A stretch of DNA of 6,214 nt from Clostridiales bacterium (GCA_021204765.1 JAJPYU010000215.1:1-6214), one strand, 5' to 3'. Positions 1-5,389 are shown, counted from the stretch's first letter. Numbers and translations: made by a program. The notes: generated by a model not told the origin, from the sequence alone.

Positions 1-620
1 ATTACCCCCGAAGTGAAGTCATCCAGGGGCGAGGCGATGGCCAGGCAGCCCAGGCTCTTTGTCATGATATTTTCTGAAGCAGTGACAGCGGAGATGATGG
101 AATCCATCATGTATCCCAAAAAGAGCACTGCAAATGAGAGCACTGCCGCTATGACCTGACTCTCAGTCACCGAAGACAGGAAAATGCCTATAGCCAGGCA
201 GAGCAGGCCGAAGAGCCATATTCCCAGGATGGCCGTATAGCTCTCCCCGAAAGGCACCGTACCGAAACATTTCATGATGAGAGGACAGAGGCAGGCCCAG
301 CCCATGGCGATGGAGAAAATGATGGCCATTGCCAGATATTTGCCCAATATCACTCTAGGAATGGAGATGGGGGCCGTGTAAAGCAGCTGGTCAGTTTTGT
401 TCTTCCTGTCCTCCGCCATGCTCCTCATGGAAAGTATGGGTATGATGATAAGGAAGATAAAGGTCGATCCTGACAATGCATAGGAAATGTAGGGATAGCC
501 GAAATTTATATTGTATACCCAGAAGTACAGGTTAAATACAAAGAGGAATGCCGCCAAAAATATCCATCCCAGCACGGAGGTGAAGTAAGATTTTAACTCT
601 CTTTTGATGATCGCTTTCAT
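1..620 (-). CDS. ABC-2 type transporter permease, GldF-like (3' end cut off by window)
   Basis: This is the membrane subunit of an ABC exporter that partners the ATPase encoded just upstream. The reading frame opens at ATG 620 and stays open for 206 codons to the window edge, so the C-terminus is missing. Visible features are a cytoplasmic N-terminus (MKAIIKRELKSYFTSVLGWI), a first membrane helix at about residues 17-36, further hydrophobic segments at about 52-65, 95-117, 130-150 and 155-172, and the cytoplasmic motif EDRKNKTDQLLYTAPIS (70-86), which matches the 'E-R--GT-ELLLT-PVS' motif of ABC-2/GldF permeases. SPLDDFTSGV at the visible end resembles the family's 'HF-DF-RG' motif. The start lies three bases after the ATPase stop. 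AAGGAGG (638-632) inside the ATPase gene is its ribosome site, 11 bases from the ATG, so the two are translationally linked. The substrate is unknown; 'gliding' is only a family name. Confidence 0.9.
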   Translation of the reverse strand, partial: MKAIIKRELKSYFTSVLGWIFLAAFLFVFNLYFWVYNINFGYPYISYALSGSTFIFLIIIPILSMRSMAEDRKNKTDQLLYTAPISIPRVILGKYLAMAIIFSIAMGWACLCPLIMKCFGTVPFGESYTAILGIWLFGLLCLAIGIFLSSVTESQVIAAVLSFAVLFLGYMMDSIISAVTASENIMTKSLGCLAIASPLDDFTSGV

Positions 621-623
621 GTC

Positions 624-1661
624 TTATGCCACCTCCTTATCTTCTGTCAGCGCGAGGAACACATCTTCAAGGGACTTGGTCACGGTCCGCATCTCCAGGA
701 TGACAATGCCATTTGCCGCGCAGTAATTAAAGACCGCCTCGCGGATGTCGGCATCAGGCTTTGCAGTCAAAATGACTTTTGCCGTATCCGTATGAGGCTT
801 TGGCATCACAGGTTTATCCTCAGCCGCAGGGATATCTCCTCCACTCTCTTCTTTATCGCCGGGGAGCTCCGGGGCGGGCTCTGAGGCTGCAGAGGTGTCT
901 TCTACCTCACAGATCTTCACTCCTTCAACACCCTTAAGCCCCCGGGCCTGACGTGCGGTAGCCTTAAGCTCAAGCTCCAGCTGCTGCCCGCCGCTCATCT
1001 GATTCTCCAGATTCTCCATAGTGTCATCCGCCACCAGCTTCCCATGGGAAATGATGAAGACATAATCGCAGACTGCGCTTATCTCCTGCAAAATGTGTGA
1101 GCTCAGGATAACTGTGTGATCTTCTTTAAGAGAAGCGATCAGTTCCCTGATCTCAATGATCTGTTTGGGATCGAGTCCCACTGTGGGCTCATCCAGGATA
1201 ATGACGGGCGGCATGCCCATGAGAGCCTGGGCTAAGCCTACCCTCTGGCGATAGCCTTTGGAGAGATTCTTTATCAGTCGATTCTCCATGTCATAGAGCC
1301 TGGTAAGATCCATGACCTGGCGGATATCGGCCACGCGGGTTGCCCTTTTAAGGCCTTTTAAGTCAGCGGCGAAATTCAGGTATTCTCCCACCCTCATGTC
1401 GCCGTACACCGGCGGCAGCTCAGGCAGATATCCCATGCACTTCTTCGCGGCCTCAGGCTCCTTATTGATGTCATGTCCCTCAATGATGACCTCTCCTCCC
1501 GTGGCGCCGATGTAGCCGGTTATCATATTAAGCGTAGTGGATTTACCGGCACCGTTGGGGCCTAAGAAGCCATAGACATGTCCCGGCTCCAGGGTCAGGT
1601 TCAGGTCATCGACGGCCAGATTCGTGCCGTATCTTTTCGTGAGATGCTTAAGCTCTATCAA
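624..1661 (-). CDS. ABC transporter ATP-binding protein, GldA/NatA-like
   Basis: This is the nucleotide-binding subunit driving the ABC-2 permease encoded immediately downstream. With a TTG start at 1661 the product has 345 residues. It shows Walker A GPNGAGKST (34-42), a Q-loop region GYLPELPP with Glu81 at the usual Gln position, the signature LSKGYRQR (133-140), Walker B VIILDEP with the D-loop GLD (153-164) and switch His189 (LSSHIL). An in-frame TTG at 1694 lies upstream, but the 1661 TTG is preferred: it has AAGGAGG (1676-1670) eight bases ahead and gives the usual N-terminus MIELKHLTKRYG. The C-terminal half is a GldA/DUF4162-like domain ending in KSLEDVFLALT. It is interrupted at about residues 254-294 by an acidic, Pro-rich stretch that looks like a flexible insertion. 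The leader carries a hairpin over the ribosome site. The fold and role are secure; the substrate is unknown. Confidence 0.95.
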   Translation of the reverse strand: MIELKHLTKRYGTNLAVDDLNLTLEPGHVYGFLGPNGAGKSTTLNMITGYIGATGGEVIIEGHDINKEPEAAKKCMGYLPELPPVYGDMRVGEYLNFAADLKGLKRATRVADIRQVMDLTRLYDMENRLIKNLSKGYRQRVGLAQALMGMPPVIILDEPTVGLDPKQIIEIRELIASLKEDHTVILSSHILQEISAVCDYVFIISHGKLVADDTMENLENQMSGGQQLELELKATARQARGLKGVEGVKICEVEDTSAASEPAPELPGDKEESGGDIPAAEDKPVMPKPHTDTAKVILTAKPDADIREAVFNYCAANGIVILEMRTVTKSLEDVFLALTEDKEVA

Positions 1662-1670
1662 AACAAAAAC

Positions 1671-1718
1671 CTCCTTGTATAAACTTAAAATCAACCGAAG
1701 CCCAGTCTATACAAGGAG
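1671..1718 (-). promoter_or_regulatory. Hairpin covering the Shine-Dalgarno site of the ABC ATPase gene
   Basis: CTCCTTGTATA (1671-1681) and TATACAAGGAG (1708-1718) form a perfect 11-bp inverted repeat. The next four bases on each side (1682-1685 with 1704-1707) extend it to 15 bp with one G-U pair. The 18-base loop contains a C(UUCG)G tetraloop motif (minus strand 1700-1695). In the transcript the 3' arm holds AAGGAG, the ribosome binding site, and the 5' arm is a matching anti-Shine-Dalgarno CUCCUU. The stem is followed by GUUUUUGUUUU, so it could also act as a weak intrinsic terminator/attenuator. A possible -10 box TATACT (1737-1732) would start transcription just before the hairpin, but no good -35 accompanies it. 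The repeat is seen directly; the regulatory role is inferred. Confidence 0.6.
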
Positions 1719-1795
1719 TGTGATAATATTGAGTATACTTTGTGAATTTTTTGTGTACTTTCCCGGCCATACTATAATTGACAGCTCCGGGACAT

Positions 1796-3586
1796 TTAAA
1801 TCTCTCTGGTATATTTTTCGAGCCAGTTGCGTTCGTCCTCTGTCAAGTAGGGCGACAGCTTCTCCCGCACCATGGCATGATAATTATTGAGCTGAGACTT
1901 CTCCTTTTCTGTGAGGAGGGAGGCATCGATGCCGTCCAGATCTATGGGACAGTAAGTGATATTCTCGAAGCGGAGGAACTGTCCATACTCGTTTTTCTCA
2001 TCCTCCACGCAGATGAGCTCATTCTCGGTGCGGATGCCGTACTCGCCCTCGATATAGACTCCGGGCTCGTCAGTGGTGATCATGCCCGCCTCCAATGGTG
2101 CGCTGTCCCGGCGCTCCGGGACTATCTTGTAGCGGAAGCCATTGGGACCCTCATGAACGTTTAAGATGTGACCCACGCCGTGGCCAGTGCCGCAGCGGTA
2201 GTCGATACCCATCTCCCAGAGGGGCTCACGACAGGCCAGATCCAGACTAATGCCGGAACAGCCGTGGAGGAATTTCAGGTTCGCCAGGGCCAGATTGCAC
2301 CTGGCCACTGTGGTGAAGTGCAACTTCATCTGATCCGTGATCGGCCCTAATATAAAGGTCCGGGTAATGTCCGTGGTGCCCTCCAGATAATGACCGCCGG
2401 AATCCAAAAGCAGCATTCCCTCGGGCAACACTTTAGCAGAGTTCTCCTTACTCGCGGAATAATGCATCATGGCGGCGTTAGGACCGTAGGCGCTGATATT
2501 GCCAAAGCTCAGGTCGAGAAAATGCTCCTGCTGACGGCGGAGCTCATCAGCTTTTAATCCGATTGTGTACTCATCCAGTTCTTTCCTGCCAACAGTATTT
2601 TTCAGCCAGTACATGAACTTCGTCATGGCCACGCCGTCCCTTAAGTGGGCGATACGCGTGTTTTTAAGCTCAGTATCATTCTTTATGGCCTTCATCAGCT
2701 CCGAGGGATCGGCCCTGTCGATGATCTCCACGCCTTCGTCCAGAGCCGCCACCATGCGGTAATTCACTATCTGCTTATCTATCATAAGCTTAGTCCCGGC
2801 AGGAAGCTCTTCCATGTCTTTGTAAATGTCGTCATAGTCCGCCGCTCTCACTCCGCAGCCCTCCAGATATTCCCTGATATCCTCCGTCATGGCCGCAGGC
2901 TGGATGTAGAGGGCCGCCCCCTCCATATCAATCTTTAAAAACGACATAAATACCGGCACATTCTCAATATCATTTCCCCGGAGATTAAGTATCCAGGCAA
3001 TATCGTAGAGTGATGCCACCACATGGACGCCGGCACGCTCCTCCTTCATCTTCTCACGTATCCTGTCCATCTTCGAGACTGCCGTCTCTCCGCTGTACTC
3101 GTCAGTCAGTATCCACAGAGTCGAGCAGGCCATTGCGGGCCTGTCCTCCCAGAGAAAGTCTATGAGATCCTCCGTCACATACAGGCTGCCTTCTTTGTCC
3201 GCCGCTATCTTTTCTAATTTCTCAGCCTGGGCCGCATTTACGACCCTGCCGTCGAAACCGATGACGCCGCCTTCGGGCAGCTCATCCTTAACAAAGTCTT
3301 CTACATCAGGCACGCCGTCCATGCCCATTTTATAAAGCATAAATCCCGATCCCTCAATCTGGGCCTCCGCCTGGATGTAGTACCTCCCGTCAGCCCACAG
3401 CCCGGCCTTATCCGCCGTGACCACCGCCGTCCCGGCCGACCCGGTAAACCCGGTAAGAAACTGCCGCTCCTTAAAATAATCTCCCACATACTCCGAGGTA
3501 TGAAAATCTGACGTAGGGACGATATAGACGTCGATTCCCCTCTCCTTCATAAGATCTCTTAGCAAAATAAGTCTTGAATTATCCAT
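1796..3586 (-). CDS. Xaa-Pro aminopeptidase, three-domain M24B family
   Basis: This is a metallopeptidase that removes the N-terminal residue from peptides with proline in second position; it is probably cytoplasmic, since no signal peptide is visible. At 596 residues it has the layout of the eukaryote-like APP1 type: two creatinase-like N-terminal domains (about 1-150 and 155-300), a pita-bread catalytic domain (about 310-530) and a short C-terminal domain (about 535-596). The five expected metal ligands are present by eye: Asp395 (LLLDSG), Asp406 (TTDITR), His469 (GTGHGVGH), Glu507 (DEPGVY) and Glu521 (IRTENE), with His478 in NVHEGP. The ATG start has AGAGGA nine bases upstream and gives the usual MDNSRLILLRDLM beginning. 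It follows smpB by 90 bases without a clear strong terminator, so partial cotranscription is possible. A TATCAT -10-like box (3609-3604) has no good -35. Family assignment is firm; preferred peptides are not known. Confidence 0.95.
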   Translation of the reverse strand: MDNSRLILLRDLMKERGIDVYIVPTSDFHTSEYVGDYFKERQFLTGFTGSAGTAVVTADKAGLWADGRYYIQAEAQIEGSGFMLYKMGMDGVPDVEDFVKDELPEGGVIGFDGRVVNAAQAEKLEKIAADKEGSLYVTEDLIDFLWEDRPAMACSTLWILTDEYSGETAVSKMDRIREKMKEERAGVHVVASLYDIAWILNLRGNDIENVPVFMSFLKIDMEGAALYIQPAAMTEDIREYLEGCGVRAADYDDIYKDMEELPAGTKLMIDKQIVNYRMVAALDEGVEIIDRADPSELMKAIKNDTELKNTRIAHLRDGVAMTKFMYWLKNTVGRKELDEYTIGLKADELRRQQEHFLDLSFGNISAYGPNAAMMHYSASKENSAKVLPEGMLLLDSGGHYLEGTTDITRTFILGPITDQMKLHFTTVARCNLALANLKFLHGCSGISLDLACREPLWEMGIDYRCGTGHGVGHILNVHEGPNGFRYKIVPERRDSAPLEAGMITTDEPGVYIEGEYGIRTENELICVEDEKNEYGQFLRFENITYCPIDLDGIDASLLTEKEKSQLNNYHAMVREKLSPYLTEDERNWLEKYTREI

Positions 3587-3676
3587 GATAATGTTTCCTC
3601 TCTATGATAAACAACATTGACCTTTTCCACAGCTTAGATGCGACCGAACTAAAAGGATCTGATTCCACAACCCCTT

Positions 3677-4138
3677 TTAAAACTTCTGTTTATAATTCCT
3701 CTCGGCTTCTCTCTTCTGATCCTTTTCAGCCAGATCCCTGCGTTTGTCATACAACTTTTTGCCTTTAGCCAATCCAATCTCGACCTTGATCAGACTCCCT
3801 TTGAGATAAACTTTCAGCGGGACTAAGGTGTACCCTTTCTCCTTTATCTTCCCGGCCAGCTTATTTATCTCATACTTATGCAGCAGCAGCTTCTTCGGCC
3901 TTAAGGGATCCCGGTTAAAGATATTCCCCTTCTCATATGGGCTGATATGCATACCGTAGGCGATGACCTCTCCATTCTCTATACGAAGAAAGCTCTCCTT
4001 TATGCTCACATGCCCCATGCGGACAGACTTCACCTCCGTGCCGTGCAGCGCAATGCCCGCCTCGTAGGTAGCCTCTATGAAATAATCATGATAGGCCTTT
4101 TTATTATTTGCGATTACCTTTATGCTCTCTTTTCCCAT
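3677..4138 (-). CDS. smpB: SsrA (tmRNA)-binding protein SmpB
   Basis: SmpB binds tmRNA and brings it to stalled ribosomes for trans-translation, which frees the ribosome and tags the unfinished protein. From the ATG at 4138 the product has 153 residues, close to the usual 150-160. The family pattern is clear: KVIANNKKAYHDYFIEATYE (7-26), then GIALHGTEVKSVR, HISPYEKGN, DPLRPKKLLLHK, the GLAKGKKLYDKR motif and a basic tail ending NYKQKF, which in this family enters the mRNA channel. The frame stays open upstream to ATGs at 4195 and 4267, but these would add 19 or 43 residues unlike any SmpB and run through the terminator. A candidate promoter just upstream would also start transcription after the 4195 ATG. 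The ribosome site is weak (AAAGAAAGAA), since AAGGA lies 16 bases away. The tmRNA gene itself is not in the window. Confidence 0.95.
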   Translation of the reverse strand: MGKESIKVIANNKKAYHDYFIEATYEAGIALHGTEVKSVRMGHVSIKESFLRIENGEVIAYGMHISPYEKGNIFNRDPLRPKKLLLHKYEINKLAGKIKEKGYTLVPLKVYLKGSLIKVEIGLAKGKKLYDKRRDLAEKDQKREAERNYKQKF

Positions 4139-4195
4139 TTCTTTCTTTACACATTCCTTTCCGCGGGCTAAAGCATCCTCGCGGAGCGTTTTCAT

Positions 4196-4222
4196 GTGAT
4201 AACAGACGAGGTTTCCTGTCAA
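4196..4222 (-). promoter_or_regulatory. Candidate smpB promoter
   Basis: On the minus strand a perfect -35 TTGACA (4222-4217) is followed after 15 bases by TATCAC (4201-4196), preceded by TGT, which fits an extended -10. The spacer is shorter than the usual 17. It lies directly after the secG terminator and would start transcription near 4189, about 50 bases before the preferred smpB ATG. One arm of an 11-bp inverted repeat occupies most of the spacer. Confidence 0.4.
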
Positions 4223-4263
4223 ATGAAAAAGACTGCCGCAAGCAAGCGACAGCCTCGTCTGTT
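4201..4263. repeat. Inverted repeat around the secG terminator
   Basis: AACAGACGAGG (4201-4211) and CCTCGTCTGTT (4253-4263) are perfect 11-base complements. Further in, CTGTC (4216-4220) pairs with GACAG (4248-4252), giving a 16-bp interrupted helix with a four-base bulge on one side. The helix shares bases 4248-4254 with the 5' arm of the secG terminator, so the full form of the two structures cannot exist together. The repeat also overlaps the candidate smpB promoter. Confidence 0.75.
4226..4254 (-). terminator. Intrinsic terminator after secG
   Basis: In minus-strand RNA the stem GGCUGUCGC / GCGGCAGUC (4254-4246 with 4239-4231) has nine pairs, two of them G-U, with a six-base loop and a run of five U (4230-4226) immediately after. 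It begins about 20 bases after the secG stop codon, which is the expected place. This separates secG from smpB at the level of transcription, apart from readthrough. Confidence 0.8.
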
Positions 4264-4273
4264 CCATGTACTC

Positions 4274-4519
4274 TTACTGGAAACTACCGATATTCATGGC
4301 AGCGGAGCCTGCAAGGAAGATTATCAGCAGGATCCGGGTGGTCTTCACCAGCACGCCCTCCATGGAACGGCCCTTGTTCTTGCCCCAGTAGCTGTCCAGA
4401 TTAGACCCTGACAGGGAGCCCAGCCCATAGCTCTTGCCCTCCTGCATCAGGACTATGACCATCATCACTACGCTCATTATCATAAATAAAATCTTAATAA
4501 TAATCTTCAATGTATCCAC
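4274..4519 (-). CDS. secG: Preprotein translocase subunit SecG
   Basis: SecG is the small auxiliary subunit of the SecYEG channel and assists SecA-driven protein export across the cytoplasmic membrane. The 81-residue product has the standard two-helix plan: helix one at about residues 4-25, a polar loop beginning MQEGKSYGLGSLSG (25-38), and helix two at about 60-76. The loop pattern (L-Q-GK--GL----G) is typical of the family. The GTG start at 4519 is chosen because GGAGG (4532-4528) sits exactly eight bases upstream and gives a protein starting directly before helix one; a longer frame from 4555 would add 12 residues with no ribosome site. A promoter precedes it and a strong terminator follows, so it is probably a single-gene transcript. 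In many Firmicutes rnr lies between secG and smpB; here it does not. Confidence 0.92.
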   Translation of the reverse strand: MDTLKIIIKILFMIMSVVMMVIVLMQEGKSYGLGSLSGSNLDSYWGKNKGRSMEGVLVKTTRILLIIFLAGSAAMNIGSFQ

Positions 4520-4547
4520 GAAAATATCCTCCGTCAATATATCCGTC

Positions 4548-4564
4548 TGCGACAAAGGGTCGCA
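4548..4564 (-). promoter_or_regulatory. Small hairpin in the secG leader
   Basis: TGCGAC (4548-4553) and GTCGCA (4559-4564) form a 6-bp perfect stem with a five-base loop. It would lie at the very 5' end of a transcript from the promoter at 4574-4602 and about 15 bases ahead of the GGAGG site. No U run follows on the minus strand, so it is not a terminator. A 5' hairpin of this type can protect an mRNA, but that role is only inferred. Confidence 0.4.
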
Positions 4565-4573
4565 ACTGGAGAG

Positions 4574-4602
4574 ATTCTAACACAGTCAACAGTGAAATGC
4601 AA
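4574..4602 (-). promoter_or_regulatory. Candidate secG promoter (extended -10)
   Basis: On the minus strand TAGAAT (4579-4574, five of six consensus bases) is preceded directly by TGT, an extended -10 element. The -35 at 17-base spacing is TTGCAT (4602-4597), only three of six. The predicted start near 4567 leaves a leader of about 48 bases before the GTG. Two copies of TTGACT (4607-4602 and 4589-4584) lie here too, but neither has a matching -10 at normal spacing. Confidence 0.45.
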
Positions 4603-4612
4603 GTCAAAAATG

Positions 4613-5251
4613 TTACTGTGCGCTGCTCCACCAGAAGCTGCCATACCCGGTCCGGCTCTCATCTTCTTCCTCAGCTTCCTCCTCAGCCTCTTCCTCAGCC
4701 TCGATCTCCGCCGTGTGGTCACGAGCCTTGCCATCTTTCCCGCCTGATATAGTAAAATCCCAGTCCAGTATGACATTCCCACTGGTGGCGGTAATGCGGA
4801 GGCTGTCACCCTCTTCGATCAGGAGCACATCCGGATCCATGGCCACATAACCTCCATCGTAGACTTTTCCATCATCTGCCACTATGTAAATACTGGTATT
4901 GCCGCCATAATCAGCTGTGGCAACCTTTTCCACCACTATATCAAAGGCATCCCCGCCGTTTAGCTCATCGTCAAAATATTCAGCCGTATCACCGGTCTCC
5001 TCATCGGCGGCATCCTCTGAGGCGCTTCCATCTGCCGCTGAGACTGACTCATCATCCGCTGTATCGTCTCCATTTTCAAACAAAGCTGACTCATCTACTG
5101 TACTGCTGTCATCATCTCCGGCGGTACTCTCCTCATCGGAACTCTCCGCTATGAAAAAAAACCCATCATTGGGCGTACATGCTGTAAAACAAAAAACGGC
5201 CACGGCCAGAGCCGCAAGAAAAATATTCAGCTTTAAACGCATATTTTTCAA
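4613..5251 (-). CDS. Predicted acidic lipoprotein of unknown function
   Basis: I do not recognise the family. The 212-residue product begins with a lipoprotein-type signal: basic MKNMRLKLN, a hydrophobic stretch 10-22 and a lipobox FTAC with Cys25 as the probable lipid-modified residue, so it should be anchored outside the membrane. Residues 36-100 are a Ser/Thr/Ala-rich linker with about 26 Asp/Glu and no Lys or Arg; in fact no basic residue occurs from 8 to 108. A more ordered, probably beta-rich part follows (about 101-180, including YIVADDGKVYDGGYVAMDPD and VILDWDFTI). Then comes the run EAEEEAEEEAEEEDE (184-198) and an aromatic C-terminus, GYGSFWWSSAQ. The TTG start is supported by GGGAGG seven bases upstream; the nearby ATG four codons in is too far from it. 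It has its own strong promoter, so linkage to queA or secG is not implied. It could be a surface or metal-binding protein, but that is a guess. Confidence 0.8.
   Translation of the reverse strand: MKNMRLKLNIFLAALAVAVFCFTACTPNDGFFFIAESSDEESTAGDDDSSTVDESALFENGDDTADDESVSAADGSASEDAADEETGDTAEYFDDELNGGDAFDIVVEKVATADYGGNTSIYIVADDGKVYDGGYVAMDPDVLLIEEGDSLRITATSGNVILDWDFTISGGKDGKARDHTAEIEAEEEAEEEAEEEDESRTGYGSFWWSSAQ
4658..4702 (-). repeat. Short in-frame tandem repeat coding (EAEE)n
   Basis: Within the lipoprotein gene, three 12-base units encode EAEE-EAEE-EAEE, followed by EDE. The units differ at a few third positions (GAG/GAA), so it is an imperfect repeat. Because the unit is a multiple of three, copy-number changes would keep the frame. 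Confidence 0.7.
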
Positions 5252-5269
5252 AACATTACCTCCCTCCGG

Positions 5270-5323
5270 CGTATCATGGACAAAGTCCTGACCGGCTGTT
5301 TTTCGCTATTTTTTTATGATACG
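5270..5323. repeat. 8-bp inverted repeat flanking the lipoprotein leader
   Basis: CGTATCAT (5270-5277) and ATGATACG (5316-5323) are perfect complements 38 bases apart. One arm covers the -10 box of the promoter and the other lies just upstream of the GGAGG ribosome site. Since transcription should start between the arms, they are not both in the mRNA; if functional they would act as DNA sites. Between them, 5278-5288 (GGACAAAGTCC) is a small palindrome. Confidence 0.45.
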
Positions 5324-5344
5324 AAAAAAAGTCTGCAATGTCAA
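5316..5344 (-). promoter_or_regulatory. Promoter of the acidic lipoprotein gene
   Basis: This is the best promoter in the window: minus-strand TTGACA (5344-5339, perfect -35), a 17-base T-rich spacer, and TATCAT (5321-5316, five of six for -10). Transcription would begin near 5309, giving a leader of about 57 bases before the TTG start. It sits in an AT-rich gap after the queA stop. Confidence 0.75.
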
Positions 5345-5389
5345 ATCTATGAATCAATTTTCAAAAATAATTCACAAAAAATGTGCTGT

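Noticed and set aside
1761..1792. TCCCGG / CCGGGA inverted repeat after the aminopeptidase gene as a terminator
   Set aside because: The stem is only 6 bp with a 20-base loop, and no U run follows on the minus strand.
1772..1795. Seven-codon leader peptide MSRSCQL on the minus strand between the aminopeptidase and the ABC ATPase
   Set aside because: It starts right after the aminopeptidase stop and has only a weak GAGAG ahead of it. Such a short frame is expected by chance and it has no codon run suggestive of attenuation.
1624..1890. Plus-strand frame crossing the ABC leader, with AAGGAG at 1713-1718
   Set aside because: The AAGGAG is simply the complement arm of the minus-strand hairpin, no good start follows at proper spacing, and the frame overlaps the 3' end of the aminopeptidase.
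3604..3609. TATCAT as the -10 box of an aminopeptidase promoter
   Set aside because: No acceptable -35 lies 16-18 bases upstream and there is no TG extension, so a promoter cannot be supported.
3650..3679. TAAAAGG / CCTTTTA inverted repeat at the smpB stop codon as a terminator
   Set aside because: The stem is 7 bp and mostly A-T, the loop is 16 bases, and the only U run is inside the stem. It may slow polymerase, but is too weak to annotate.
4534..4809. Minus-strand Arg/Lys-rich frame (SRLRKRLRRKLRKKM) that looks like a basic peptide
   Set aside because: It is the shifted reading of the (EAEE)n repeat in the lipoprotein gene, and it has no ribosome site of its own.
4915..5291. Plus-strand Ser-rich frame opposite the lipoprotein gene
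   Set aside because: It is the complement of the Asp/Glu-rich linker codons, it lacks a ribosome site, and the minus-strand gene has a promoter, a ribosome site and a signal peptide.
5360..5389. AT-rich stretch after queA as an intrinsic terminator
   Set aside because: Only a CACA/TGTG-size stem can be drawn and its T run lies in the loop; no stable hairpin followed by a U tract is visible.
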